In this document: piece after piece, positions 1 to 7,563 of the stretch
Layout: every line of letters begins with the position of its first letter
How positions within the stretch are numbered: position 1 is the stretch's first letter
Assembly: GCA_013698305.1 (NCBI GenBank)
Contig: JACCVC010000095.1
Location: forward strand, 1 to 21,132
Source of the DNA: Chloroflexia bacterium
GTDB taxonomy: Bacteria > Chloroflexota > Chloroflexia > Thermomicrobiales > UBA6265
Length of the DNA: 21,132 nt
Direction of reading: 5' to 3'
Notes under the pieces: model-generated
Seen by the model: only the letters and a program-made list of their open reading frames with translations
The model's database searches: none
What the model was told of the DNA's origin: nothing
Translations under genes and position numbers: made by a program

Positions 1-219
1 TCACAGCACCCCGCGTCTCCGCAGGGCGAACGTCCCCTCCGCCAACCGTCTCCGGTCAACGCCGCTCCGGTTGTCACCCCGTCACGCCCGCAGGCTCCGC
101 TCCTTCCGCAAACCGCCCCGCCTTCCAAGCGGCGCCAGACGAGTCTACTTCACTCGCCTCCTCCCGTCAAGCACCCGTTTCGGGACTTTTCCGGTTCGGC
201 GTCGCCCAAAAGCAACGCG
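1..219 (-). other. Noncoding left-edge region; possible 5' leader of an off-window leftward gene
   Basis: No credible gene is visible here. The leftward strand has stop codons in all frames, and the only long rightward reading frame (from 71) is Arg/Pro/Ser-rich and runs out of frame into the next gene, as expected for a chance frame in GC-rich DNA. The leftward strand is purine-rich and lies downstream of a good promoter (226-254), so it could be an untranslated leader of 220 nt or more. Short pairings are visible, such as CAACCG with CGGTTG around 45-75 and CGAGT with ACTCG around 139-155. A 7-nt ACCGGAG element occurs twice near 50-75. It does not match the riboswitch, T-box, RNase P, tmRNA or SRP signatures I know. 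Confidence 0.35.
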
Positions 220-225
220 ACCGTT

Positions 226-254
226 ATCTTACCCTACCGCTCTTTCCCTTTCAA
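226..254 (-). promoter_or_regulatory. Sigma-A-type promoter firing leftward off the window
   Basis: Reading leftward, a TTGAAA -35 (254-249) is followed after exactly 17 bp by a TAAGAT -10 (231-226). Transcription would start near 219 and run through the noncoding 1-219 stretch toward a gene beyond the left edge. Both hexamers and the spacing fit the housekeeping consensus, but the call is by eye only. Confidence 0.5.
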
Positions 255-329
255 GCTCTACGGAAACAAATCGGCTCATATGCGCCCGACTACCTCGTCG
301 CTGGCGCGAAAGACTACCCACACCCACAC

Positions 330-358
330 TTGGCAAGCCGGGTTGGATTCTCTATGCT
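330..358 (+). promoter_or_regulatory. Sigma-A-type promoter for the class I amidotransferase gene
   Basis: TTGGCA (330-335) and TATGCT (353-358) are separated by 17 bp. A start near 365 would leave a leader of about 50 nt before the GTG at 415. This favours the GTG start over the upstream in-frame ATG at 280, which lies upstream of the promoter. It is back-to-back with the leftward promoter at 226-254. Confidence 0.5.
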
Positions 359-414
359 CCCTTAACAGACGTTTTGCGTTGTGGTCGAAAGCCTGTAATC
401 AAGCGAGGTCCTCG

Positions 415-1164
415 GTGCGCAATCCCATCATTGGCATCACTCCAACCCCTTCGAATGACACTTTCGGGCACGGTGCCTTCTACCGCTTCTGCCTGTCAGA
501 CACCTACGTCCGATCCGTTCGCCAGGCAGGCGGTGTGCCGGTCATCCTGCCAGCATCTCGCGATGACCCCGCCGAAGCGCTGGATGCGCTGGATGGCCTC
601 ATCCTGAGTGGCGGCGGCGACATAGACCCGACGCTCTTCACCGGCGATCCGAGGCACAGAGCGACTGGTCTCGTCGACGAGTTGCGCGATATCTCCGAAA
701 TCGAACTCATGAAAGCCGCGTTGCAACGAGATCTGCCAGCGCTCGCCATTTGCCGCGGAATCCAGGTCATGAATGTCGCATTCGGCGGGACCCTTCACCA
801 GCACGTCCCGGACAATGTTCCCAACGCAATTCAGCATCGACAACACAACGATGGATACTCCCAACACGATGTCTCGCACCGCGTCGAGTTCGAGTCCACT
901 CCCAATCCGTTCACCCAGTTGCTGGGAGTCGATGAAATGATGGTGAACTCCTTTCACCATCAGGCGGTAGCTGATCCTGCGCCATCGCTCGCTGTCGCCG
1001 GCCGATCGTCGGATGGCGTAATTGAGGCGATGTACCATCCAGGCATGTCCTTCGGTCTTGGGGTGCAGTGGCATCCGGAGATGCTCGCTCAGAATTTCCC
1101 GCAACATGCGGCATTGTTCACCGCGCTCGTCACGGCGGCCCGCCACCCGGCCGTCGTCAAATAA
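415..1164 (+). CDS. Gamma-glutamyl-gamma-aminobutyrate hydrolase family protein (class I glutamine amidotransferase-like, peptidase C26)
   Basis: A cytosolic hydrolase of the PuuD-like class I glutamine amidotransferase fold. Members cleave gamma-glutamyl amides such as gamma-glutamyl-GABA in putrescine breakdown. The GTG at 415 is chosen because AGCGAGG precedes it, a promoter lies just upstream, and the resulting 249 residues match the family length. A longer in-frame start at 280 adds 45 residues unlike the family. The nucleophile is Cys113 in AICRGIQVMN, and the His-Glu pair is His220/Glu222 in GVQWHPEM, nearly the spacing known from E. coli PuuD. LILSGGGDIDP (62-72) supplies the oxyanion-region glycines. 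No other putrescine genes (puuA, puuB, puuC) are present, so the true substrate is open. It converges with lon. Confidence 0.88.
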   Translation: MRNPIIGITPTPSNDTFGHGAFYRFCLSDTYVRSVRQAGGVPVILPASRDDPAEALDALDGLILSGGGDIDPTLFTGDPRHRATGLVDELRDISEIELMKAALQRDLPALAICRGIQVMNVAFGGTLHQHVPDNVPNAIQHRQHNDGYSQHDVSHRVEFESTPNPFTQLLGVDEMMVNSFHHQAVADPAPSLAVAGRSSDGVIEAMYHPGMSFGLGVQWHPEMLAQNFPQHAALFTALVTAARHPAVVK

Positions 1165-1186
1165 AGCACTGCCAAGAACGCACGCT

Positions 1187-1225
1187 ACAGAGCGGCGCCG
1201 GACGCAATGTCCGACGCCGCTCTGT
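1187..1225. terminator. Hairpin between convergent genes, likely bidirectional terminator
   Basis: Two 17-nt arms (1187-1203 and 1209-1225) pair with a single mismatch around a 5-nt loop. The element lies 22 nt past the amidotransferase stop (1164) and 31 nt past the lon stop (1257). Neither strand has a U-tract after the stem, so it would act as a U-less hairpin terminator or as a 3'-end stabiliser. Confidence 0.6.
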
Positions 1226-1256
1226 TCACACGAACCTATTGTGACTCGCTGCGATG

Positions 1257-3869
1257 TCAGGCAACTCCCCGAGCCGCGAGTTGGGAAGATGGCACACTTT
1301 CCGCGTGACCGTCATTCGTCACTCGCTCGGAGAACCCCTCCGGCATCGCCGCCTTCAATACGTCATCCATGGTCTCGGCGAGTACGAAGGTGAGATCATT
1401 GTGAATCTCCTCCGGCAGCTCATCCAGGTCGACATCGTTCCGTTTCGGCAGGATGAATGTCGTGATTCCGGCTCGTTGCGCGGCTAACGCCTTCTGCTTG
1501 ATGCCACCTACTGGCAGAACCTGGCCGCGCAACGTGATCTCGCCGGTCATGCCGACATCATCTCGCACCGGAACACCGGACAACAGCGAGATCAATGCAG
1601 TCGTCATCGCCGTCCCCGCTGACGGACCGTCCTTCGGCGTAGCCCCGGCGGGCACGTGCAGATGCACATCCGACTTCTCGTAGAAGTTCGGGTTCAGGCG
1701 AAGCTCCGACGCCCGCGACCGCACGTAGGCCATCGCCGCGGATGCGGACTCCTTCATCACATCCCCGAGTTGTCCGGTCACGGTCATTGAGCCCTTGCCC
1801 GGCATGCGGGTCGCCTCGATGAACATGATGTCGCCGCCTACTCCGGTCACGCCAACCCCAATCGAGACGCCAGGCATTGCCGTTCGCGCTGCTCGCTCTT
1901 CGTAGAAGTAGCGTGGTCGACCGAGATATTCGCGCACCTCATCGGTGCCGATGGTCGATGGAATCGGCTCATCCTGGGCGACCGCGGTTGCCAGCTTTCG
2001 AGCCACCGACCCGATCTCTCGCTCGAGGTTCCTGACTCCGGCCTCTCGCGTGTAGTGCTGAATGATGTTTAGCAGCGCCGCGTCGTCCCACTCGGCCGCC
2101 TCGACCTTCAGCCCGTTCGCCTTCATCTGCTTGGGAACGAGATATTTTCGGGCGATGTTGAGCTTGTCGTCGTCGGTGTAGCCGCTCAGCTCCAGAACCT
2201 CCATCCGGTCCCGCAGTGGCGCCGGGACCTGATCGAGGAAGTTGGCGGTAGCGATGAACATCACCTGTGAGAGATCGAAGGCCACATCAAGGTAGTGATC
2301 GCGGAAGCTGTCGTTCTGCTCCGGATCGAGCACTTCCAGCAGCGCCGACGACGGATCACCACGCCAGTCACTTCCGAGCTTGTCCACCTCGTCCAGCACG
2401 AAGACCGGATCCTTGGAGCCAGCCCGGCGAATCGCCTGGATGATCCTGCCCGGCATCGCGCCGACATAGGTGCGCCGATGCCCCCGTATCTCTGACTCGT
2501 CCCGAACACCGCCAAGCGACATGCGGGTGAGCTCCCGGTCGAGGGCCCGCGCGATCGACTGGGCGAGACTCGTTTTGCCAACGCCAGGCGCGCCGACGAG
2601 GCAGAGAATTGGTTCCCGATGAAGCAGTGGCTCCTCATCGGTTGCCGCATCCTGTTTCAGCTTGCGAACCGCAAGGTACTCAAGAATACGATCCTTGATT
2701 CTGTCGAGCCCGTAGTGATCCTCGTCCAGAATTTCCCGCGCCCGGCGAATATCGATCTGGCTCTCGGTCGTGACATTCCACGGCAGCGAGGTCAACCAGT
2801 CAAGATACGTCTTGATCACGCCGTACTCGGCGGCGGCTGGGGGCAGCTTGGAGAGCCGATCGAGCTCTCGCCGTGCCTCCTTCTCGGCTTCCTCTGGCAT
2901 CCCCGACGAGTCGATTTTCTCACGGAGCTCGTTGACCTCCGTCTCGGTCTCAGTACTCTCGCCAAGTTCCTTCTGAATGGCCTTCATTTGCTCCCGCAGG
3001 AAATATTCCCGCTGGGACTTGGACATCTCATCCTGAACGTCGGTCTGGATCTTCCGGCCTAGCTCAAGTACGTCGAGTTCCTTGGTGACGAAGGCATTCA
3101 ACTCCTTCAGCTTGTCGCCAACTGAATCGATCTCCAAAAGTTTTTGGCGCATCTCCGGATCCATCCGCAGGTTCGATGCGATCAGATACACCAGGTGCTT
3201 TGGATCGTGGTCGACATTCACCGCGGCCGTGACCAACTCATCCGGCAAGTGCGGCACCAGGCCCACCAGCCTTTGAAACAGGTCAATCGCGTTTCGCGAC
3301 AGCGCCTCGATCTCGACGGTATCCTCCGTCGTCTCCGGCGCCTTGACGACCTTCGCCATCATGAACGGTTCTTCTTCGACGATCTCGACGATTCGCATCC
3401 GGTCGACGCCTTGTACCGCCAATCGCACTGTTCCATCGGGAACCCGCATCATCTGGTGGATAGTCGCGATGGTCCCGACTTCCATAATATCGTCCGGACC
3501 GGCGTTCTCGTTCTCCGCATCCTTTTGCAGCACCATCGCGACGGTGCGGTCACCGGACATGACCTGGTCGATCAACTTCAATGACCGAGGGAGCGCAGCG
3601 GCGAGCGGCACCAGCGTCTGAGGGAACACCACGGTTCCTCGTAGCGGGAGCAATGGCAATATCTGCTCGGCAGATTCTGCCTGCTCCTCGCCATCAGCCC
3701 CGTCATTGCTTTCTGCCGCGGACACGGACGCTGACTCCTCGGATTCCCTCTCTGCGGGGATGGAGCCTTCCTCCTGCCGCCCAATTGGGGATTCAGTGGT
3801 CGGTTCATCGCTCTCCGAGGTAGCCTGAACGTCTCGATTGTCTTCGGGGTCTTTCTCACGTGGTGACAT
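1257..3869 (-). CDS. lon: ATP-dependent endopeptidase Lon, with an acidic N-terminal extension
   Basis: Cytosolic AAA+ serine protease that unfolds and degrades damaged and regulatory proteins. At 870 residues it exceeds the usual 780-820, mainly because about 68 N-terminal residues are Glu/Ser/Asp-rich and low complexity. The LAN substrate-recognition domain begins at ILPLLPLRGTVVFPQ (70-84). The ATPase has Walker A GAPGVGKT (426-433) and Walker B FVLDEVDK with Asp493/Glu494. The protease domain has the catalytic Ser750 in PKDGPSAGTAM and Lys793 in GGIKQK, the 43-residue separation seen in E. coli Lon (S679/K722). The ATG at 3869 shares one base with the hsp20 TAA (TAATG) and is preceded by GAGGAAGAGAG inside hsp20, which indicates coupled translation. 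The annotated start is the only one that fits the overlap, and the acidic extension is in frame with strong SD support. Confidence 0.97.
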   Translation of the reverse strand: MSPREKDPEDNRDVQATSESDEPTTESPIGRQEEGSIPAERESEESASVSAAESNDGADGEEQAESAEQILPLLPLRGTVVFPQTLVPLAAALPRSLKLIDQVMSGDRTVAMVLQKDAENENAGPDDIMEVGTIATIHQMMRVPDGTVRLAVQGVDRMRIVEIVEEEPFMMAKVVKAPETTEDTVEIEALSRNAIDLFQRLVGLVPHLPDELVTAAVNVDHDPKHLVYLIASNLRMDPEMRQKLLEIDSVGDKLKELNAFVTKELDVLELGRKIQTDVQDEMSKSQREYFLREQMKAIQKELGESTETETEVNELREKIDSSGMPEEAEKEARRELDRLSKLPPAAAEYGVIKTYLDWLTSLPWNVTTESQIDIRRAREILDEDHYGLDRIKDRILEYLAVRKLKQDAATDEEPLLHREPILCLVGAPGVGKTSLAQSIARALDRELTRMSLGGVRDESEIRGHRRTYVGAMPGRIIQAIRRAGSKDPVFVLDEVDKLGSDWRGDPSSALLEVLDPEQNDSFRDHYLDVAFDLSQVMFIATANFLDQVPAPLRDRMEVLELSGYTDDDKLNIARKYLVPKQMKANGLKVEAAEWDDAALLNIIQHYTREAGVRNLEREIGSVARKLATAVAQDEPIPSTIGTDEVREYLGRPRYFYEERAARTAMPGVSIGVGVTGVGGDIMFIEATRMPGKGSMTVTGQLGDVMKESASAAMAYVRSRASELRLNPNFYEKSDVHLHVPAGATPKDGPSAGTAMTTALISLLSGVPVRDDVGMTGEITLRGQVLPVGGIKQKALAAQRAGITTFILPKRNDVDLDELPEEIHNDLTFVLAETMDDVLKAAMPEGFSERVTNDGHAESVPSSQLAARGVA

Positions 3870-4339
3870 TATCGATACTCACTCTCTTCCTCATCCGGAA
3901 CCTCTGCCTGGCGCACCGTGACCGATCGTGCCGTTCGGCGCGGCAAAGACACCTTGAGGAGGCCGTTGCTGTAATCCGCGGTTGTGTTTTCCCAGTCGAT
4001 CTCAAACGGAATCGCTACTTCCGCCAGAAATGGCCCAAAGGGGATGCGGGCTTCATAAAACGATCGGACATGCTCTGTCGCCGGTCGCTCTCGCGTTCCC
4101 CGGATCGAGAGAATATCTCCTTCCACCATCACGTCAATCTGGTCGCTGTTCATTCCGGCGAGCTCAGCGACTACCTCCAGCGACGCTTCAGTTGTAAAAA
4201 CATCAAGCGCTGGCCGCCACTGCTGCCGAGAGCGGATACCGGCGCCACGCTGTCCCGAGACGAGACTGCGCACCACCTCATCTATGTCATTGGGTCTGAA
4301 CGTCGAGGAACGCGCCCGACCTCTTCGTATTACGATCAT
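3869..4339 (-). CDS. Small heat shock protein, Hsp20/alpha-crystallin family
   Basis: ATP-independent holdase that binds unfolding proteins and keeps them refoldable. It has 156 residues. The alpha-crystallin domain spans roughly 41-140, opening with W41-RPALDVF and containing the eLaGM segment (59-63), DILSIRGTRER (75-85) and a closing NGLLKVSLPRR (125-135), the usual position of the G-x-L motif. A VTV triplet (140-142) resembles the C-terminal I-x-I anchor used in oligomer assembly, followed by a short acidic tail. The first 20 residues are Arg-rich. An AGGAGA site sits 5 nt before the ATG. It is the first gene of an hsp20-lon operon, so holdase and protease are produced together. A promoter with an overlapping palindrome lies upstream. 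I found no CIRCE element. Confidence 0.93.
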   Translation of the reverse strand: MIVIRRGRARSSTFRPNDIDEVVRSLVSGQRGAGIRSRQQWRPALDVFTTEASLEVVAELAGMNSDQIDVMVEGDILSIRGTRERPATEHVRSFYEARIPFGPFLAEVAIPFEIDWENTTADYSNGLLKVSLPRRTARSVTVRQAEVPDEEESEYR

Positions 4340-4413
4340 GCGGTCTCCTGCATCTCTGTTTGGATCGGAGCAGTTCCTCCAGCGAAGGCAACGCTCAGTA
4401 CCAGCATCTCACT

Positions 4414-4442
4414 ATTATACTTCCTCGAACATCTAGATGCTA
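4414..4442 (-). promoter_or_regulatory. hsp20-lon promoter with overlapping 10-bp palindrome
   Basis: A perfect TATAAT -10 (4419-4414, read leftward) precedes hsp20, giving a leader of about 67 nt. The expected -35 position (4437-4442) reads poorly (AGCGTA region). The self-complementary CATCTAGATG (4430-4439) lies over the spacer and the edge of the -35. A weak -35 covered by a palindrome fits a repressor or activator operator. It does not match CIRCE (TTAGCACTC-N9-GAGTGCTAA) or the HspR HAIR consensus. Confidence 0.5.
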
Positions 4443-4479
4443 CGCTCCATATCAAGTCTATTCACACAACCTGCATTCT

Positions 4480-5391
4480 TCACCCGAACCTCGTCACCAA
4501 CACGACCACTGCGGCCCACGCAATCAGCGAGCCAAGCAACCATCGGTCCCGGTACAGTAGCGACTCCGGGCTACCGCCCAGATTTCTCCCGTAAATCAGG
4601 TACAGGTACCGGAAGATGGCAAACGCAACAAGAGGCACGGTCACGACCATGATGGCGCTACCGGGGACAGCGGGGACGTCTACCGTGTAGACAGCGTAGG
4701 CGACAAGAGCGCTCACAGCCGAGATCCTGACCAACTGATCGAGTAACGCCAGGGTGTAGCCATTGAGCGACGGCCGGTGTTCGGCAACGGCATGCTTCAG
4801 CAACATGAACTCGGCCCGCCGCTTTCCAAATCCGAGGAACAATGACAGGAGAAATGCGCAGAGCAGAAGCCACGGAGAGATGGGGACGCTTACCGCGACG
4901 GCGCCGCCCGCCGCCCGCAGCACGAAGCCCAAAGCGATGACGACCACATCCACGATGGGCAACTGCTTGAGCACCAGTGTATACAGGCCCGTGACAACGA
5001 GATACGTCACGATAGTCCCGGTAAATACCCATGAAACCGCCATGGACACGAGCAGCGACGCGATCAGGAGCGACACCCCATACCACACGGCAGTCGCAGA
5101 TGATATGCGTCCCGACGCGATTGGTCTCGCCCGCTTGGTCGGATGGCGCCGGTCTGCGGCCGCATCGTGGAGATCGTTGAACACGTAGGTCGCCGCGCTC
5201 GCGAGGATGAATGCGACCACCGCGACCAGCGCCGCGGCTACGGATTGAGGCTGATCGGTTGCCTGGGCGAATACCAGCCCAGCCAGCACCACCGCGTTCT
5301 TGATCCACTGGTGCGGGCGCGCCAAACGCACCAGCGAGGAACCAGCGGTCCTTGACGAATTGGACCTGTCTCGCTGACTACGGTGCGCCAC
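4480..5391 (-). CDS. UbiA-family prenyltransferase, decaprenyl-phosphate phosphoribosyltransferase-like
   Basis: Polytopic membrane enzyme of the UbiA superfamily, 303 residues. The subgroup transfers phosphoribose from PRPP to a polyprenyl phosphate (DPPR synthase, Rv3806c-type), the first step toward decaprenyl-phosphoryl-arabinose in actinobacteria. Supporting signatures are RPHQWIKN (25-32), the first Mg-binding motif NDLHDAAADRRHPTKRARPIASG (72-94, described in part), YTLVLKQLPIVDV (137-149), GFVLRAAGGA (155-164) and GKRRAEF (189-195), the order typical of this subgroup. Between and after these are about eight to nine hydrophobic helices. The GTG start at 5391 follows AGGTGAGG. A generic 4-hydroxybenzoate-type UbiA is less likely given the RPHQWIKN and GKRRAE motifs. 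No DprE1/DprE2 epimerase genes are nearby. It is divergent from the polyprenyl synthase, which could supply its lipid acceptor. Confidence 0.85.
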   Translation of the reverse strand: MAHRSQRDRSNSSRTAGSSLVRLARPHQWIKNAVVLAGLVFAQATDQPQSVAAALVAVVAFILASAATYVFNDLHDAAADRRHPTKRARPIASGRISSATAVWYGVSLLIASLLVSMAVSWVFTGTIVTYLVVTGLYTLVLKQLPIVDVVVIALGFVLRAAGGAVAVSVPISPWLLLCAFLLSLFLGFGKRRAEFMLLKHAVAEHRPSLNGYTLALLDQLVRISAVSALVAYAVYTVDVPAVPGSAIMVVTVPLVAFAIFRYLYLIYGRNLGGSPESLLYRDRWLLGSLIAWAAVVVLVTRFG

Positions 5392-5490
5392 TTGTCCCTC
5401 ACCTGTTCGATATCACTGACCCGCTGCCGCCAATCGCAGGGTATCTGTGCGCGGCACCGAACACGGCGATTTGTTTCGGATTGCGACCGG

Positions 5491-5499
5491 AGTGTAGCA
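5491..5499 (-). promoter_or_regulatory. Possible extended -10 promoter for the UbiA-family gene
   Basis: Reading leftward, TGCTACACT provides a TGn extended -10 with TACACT (5496-5491). No convincing -35 is seen. The predicted leader is about 93 nt to the GTG at 5391. Confidence 0.3.
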
Positions 5500-5524
5500 C
5501 AGCGTCAGACCGGTTTCCGCCAGT

Positions 5525-5554
5525 TTGACACCGCCAAACACTAGAACGGATAAT
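5525..5554 (+). promoter_or_regulatory. Sigma-A-type promoter for the polyprenyl diphosphate synthase gene
   Basis: A consensus TTGACA (5525-5530) is followed after 18 bp by GATAAT (5549-5554). A transcript starting near 5561 would have a leader of about 56 nt before the GTG at 5617. It is the best promoter match in the window. Confidence 0.65.
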
Positions 5555-5616
5555 CGTATCAAAGGTGCCATTTCTCGCCCGAAATACGGGTTGAGCCGCC
5601 GGGGCTGGGAGCAAGC

Positions 5617-6603
5617 GTGAGCGTTCAGACACCAAATGTATTCGAAGCCATGCAAGACGATCTGGACCTCGTTCGCGATCGTGTTGCGGTCGCGGCTCAC
5701 GTTGATTTCCCCATCGTCTCTGAACTCGTAGAGGGAATCGTGCAGGCAGGTGGAAAGAAACTCAGGCCGCTCCTGCTCCTGCTTGCGGGCCGCGCGTTTT
5801 CCTACGACCGTCCACGCCTGGTCACGGCCGCCGCGGGCGTCGAACTGCTGCACACCGCGTCCCTGGTACATGATGACAGCATCGATAGAGCGTCGATCCG
5901 AAGAGGACAGCCCACGCTTAATTCGCGGCTGAGTTCCGGATCGGTGATTCTGATCGGCGACTTCCTGTTTGCCCAAAGCGCTATTCTCGCCGCCGCAACC
6001 GAGAGTACACGCGTGGTCGCCATCTTCGCGAACACCCTCGCCAGCATCTGCGATGGCCAACTGCGAGAGATGCTGGGCGCTCACAATCTTCAACAAGACA
6101 GGCAGGAGTATCTGGACCGGATTTTCGGCAAGACGGCGTCGCTATTCGCTGGCGCGGCAGAAATGGGCGCGGTTCTGGGAGGAGCCGCAGAACCGCAAAT
6201 CCAGCAGTTCCGCGCTTTCGGGAAGGATCTCGGCATGGCGTTCCAGATCGTTGACGATGTCCTCGATCTGCGTGAAATGAGCAGAGACCTGGGCAAACCT
6301 GCCGGCAATGACCTTCGACAGGGGGTGGTGACGCTCCCGACGATGATCTACGTTTCTCGGCTCGAGGCTGGCTCCCCTGAAACGGACGTTTTGGCGCGCG
6401 TCATCGCCGGTGAAGAAGAGAGCGATGACGAAATCCTCGAGGTGGTGTTGGCGATTCGACGGTCCGGTGCCCTTGATGAAGCCAGTGACATCGCTCACGG
6501 GTATCTTGACAGTGCTCGCGCCTCCCTCAGTGTGGTTGAAGAACCCGAAACGCGGGAGTGGCTGGAGGAGCTCCTCGACCTCGCCATTCGGCGATCCGCC
6601 TGA
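5617..6603 (+). CDS. Polyprenyl diphosphate synthase (trans, long-chain type)
   Basis: Soluble all-alpha enzyme that condenses isopentenyl diphosphate units onto an allylic primer to make the side chain of quinones or other polyprenyl lipids. It has 328 residues. The first aspartate-rich motif is DDSID (86-90) in LVHDDSIDRASIRRGQPT, and the second is IVDDVLD (211-217). GGKKLRP (45-51) and GKPAGNDLRQGVVTLP (226-241) complete the active-site set. The residue five before the first Asp is Ala81, small, as in medium and long-chain synthases and not in geranylgeranyl or farnesyl types where a bulky residue stops elongation. Chain length cannot be fixed from sequence alone. The GTG at 5617 is preceded by GGGAG at 5-nt spacing. 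Its stop lies 6 nt from that of the convergent nucleoside hydrolase. Confidence 0.93.
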   Translation: MSVQTPNVFEAMQDDLDLVRDRVAVAAHVDFPIVSELVEGIVQAGGKKLRPLLLLLAGRAFSYDRPRLVTAAAGVELLHTASLVHDDSIDRASIRRGQPTLNSRLSSGSVILIGDFLFAQSAILAAATESTRVVAIFANTLASICDGQLREMLGAHNLQQDRQEYLDRIFGKTASLFAGAAEMGAVLGGAAEPQIQQFRAFGKDLGMAFQIVDDVLDLREMSRDLGKPAGNDLRQGVVTLPTMIYVSRLEAGSPETDVLARVIAGEEESDDEILEVVLAIRRSGALDEASDIAHGYLDSARASLSVVEEPETREWLEELLDLAIRRSA

Positions 6604-6609
6604 CCACGC

Positions 6610-7563
6610 CTACTCAACCGAGGCCGGGCCGACATCCGTCCGCCTGGAGTTGATTCCCATCCGCCGCGCAAATTCCGCCTCGAACCGCTCCGCGTCGACG
6701 GAGGTGGCGATGCTCACTCCTCTGCCTTGGGCAGGAGTCGTCTTGCCTCTGCGCTCGTGAACATCGACTGAAATCGAGTGCGGCTCTTTCTCGACCAGCT
6801 CCGGGTGAATCGCCACCGCCAGCGCCAGCGGATCATGGAGATAGAACCCGTCGAGCTTGCGCTCGTTGAACGTGCGCCCAGTGATCCGCTTGAGCAACCC
6901 GGCTGCGCCAGGAGCATCGTCCGGCGTTGCCTCCCATTGCTCCCTGGAAATGATGGTCTGGTGGGTGACATCCAGACCGACCACGATGATCTCGTTCCAC
7001 TCGGCTTGCAACACCTGACCGCAGGCATGAGGATCGGCAAAGGCATTGAACTCGGCGTGTGGCGTCACGTTCCCCGGCACGAAGTACGCCCCGCCCATAA
7101 TCACCAGTGTCCTGATTTGGCGCGCCAACGCCGGACGCAGGCTCAGCGCGATTGCCACATTCGTCAACGGTCCGAGAGCCACGAGCACCAACTCGCCGTC
7201 GTGCTGGGCCGCATTCGCCAACAGCGCGTCAACACCGCCGTTCGACGATTCCGACGCTCCGCTGACTGGAAGCTCAGCGCCCCCCAACCCGTTTCCGCCA
7301 TGGACATGGGCGGCATCCTGATAGTCCACCACCAAGGGTCGGCTCGCACCTCGATGGACCGGGACCGATTCCGCGCCCATCCAGGACAGCACCCGCAAAC
7401 TGTTTTCGGTGGCCAGGTCAATTGACACGTTGCCAGCAACGGTCGAAACGCCGACCAGATTGGCGTGGGACCGAATCGCCAGCGCGATCGCCAGCGCGTC
7501 GTCAACCCCGGTATCGACATCGAGCATCAGTGGTGGACTGTCGAGTACCTTGTGATCGCTCAA
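6610..7563 (-). CDS. Inosine-uridine preferring nucleoside hydrolase family protein
   Basis: Ca-dependent hydrolase splitting the N-glycosidic bond of ribonucleosides into base and ribose. The metal-binding N-terminal motif DVDTGVDDA (15-23) supplies the paired aspartates, ALGPLTNVA (129-137) and IMGGAY (155-160) are family segments, EFNAFADPHA (171-180) is the usual EFN..DP.A motif, and YLHDPLALA (241-249) carries the C-terminal His-Asp. The start is a TTG at 7563: AAGGAGG (7577-7571) lies 7 nt before it and it overlaps the upstream TGA as TTGA. A longer in-frame frame to 7608 has no such site and lies inside the upstream gene. This gives 317 residues, the normal family length. It is the last gene of the leftward lspA operon. 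Base preference (purine, pyrimidine or other) cannot be told. Confidence 0.92.
   Translation of the reverse strand: MSDHKVLDSPPLMLDVDTGVDDALAIALAIRSHANLVGVSTVAGNVSIDLATENSLRVLSWMGAESVPVHRGASRPLVVDYQDAAHVHGGNGLGGAELPVSGASESSNGGVDALLANAAQHDGELVLVALGPLTNVAIALSLRPALARQIRTLVIMGGAYFVPGNVTPHAEFNAFADPHACGQVLQAEWNEIIVVGLDVTHQTIISREQWEATPDDAPGAAGLLKRITGRTFNERKLDGFYLHDPLALAVAIHPELVEKEPHSISVDVHERRGKTTPAQGRGVSIATSVDAERFEAEFARRMGINSRRTDVGPASVE

Noticed and set aside
1..219. RNase P RNA, tmRNA or SRP RNA at the left edge
   Set aside because: A GGAAAAGTCCCG stretch recalls the RNase P P4 element, but the required 5' region and other conserved blocks are absent, and no tmRNA or SRP signature was seen.
71..607. 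Rightward 178-residue frame across the left edge
   Set aside because: Arg/Pro/Ser-rich, overlaps the true amidotransferase gene out of frame, and contains the opposing promoters.
4340..4479. CIRCE or HAIR heat-shock operator upstream of hsp20
   Set aside because: Neither TTAGCACTC-N9-GAGTGCTAA nor CTTGAGT-N7-ACTCAAG is present; only the unrelated palindrome CATCTAGATG was found.
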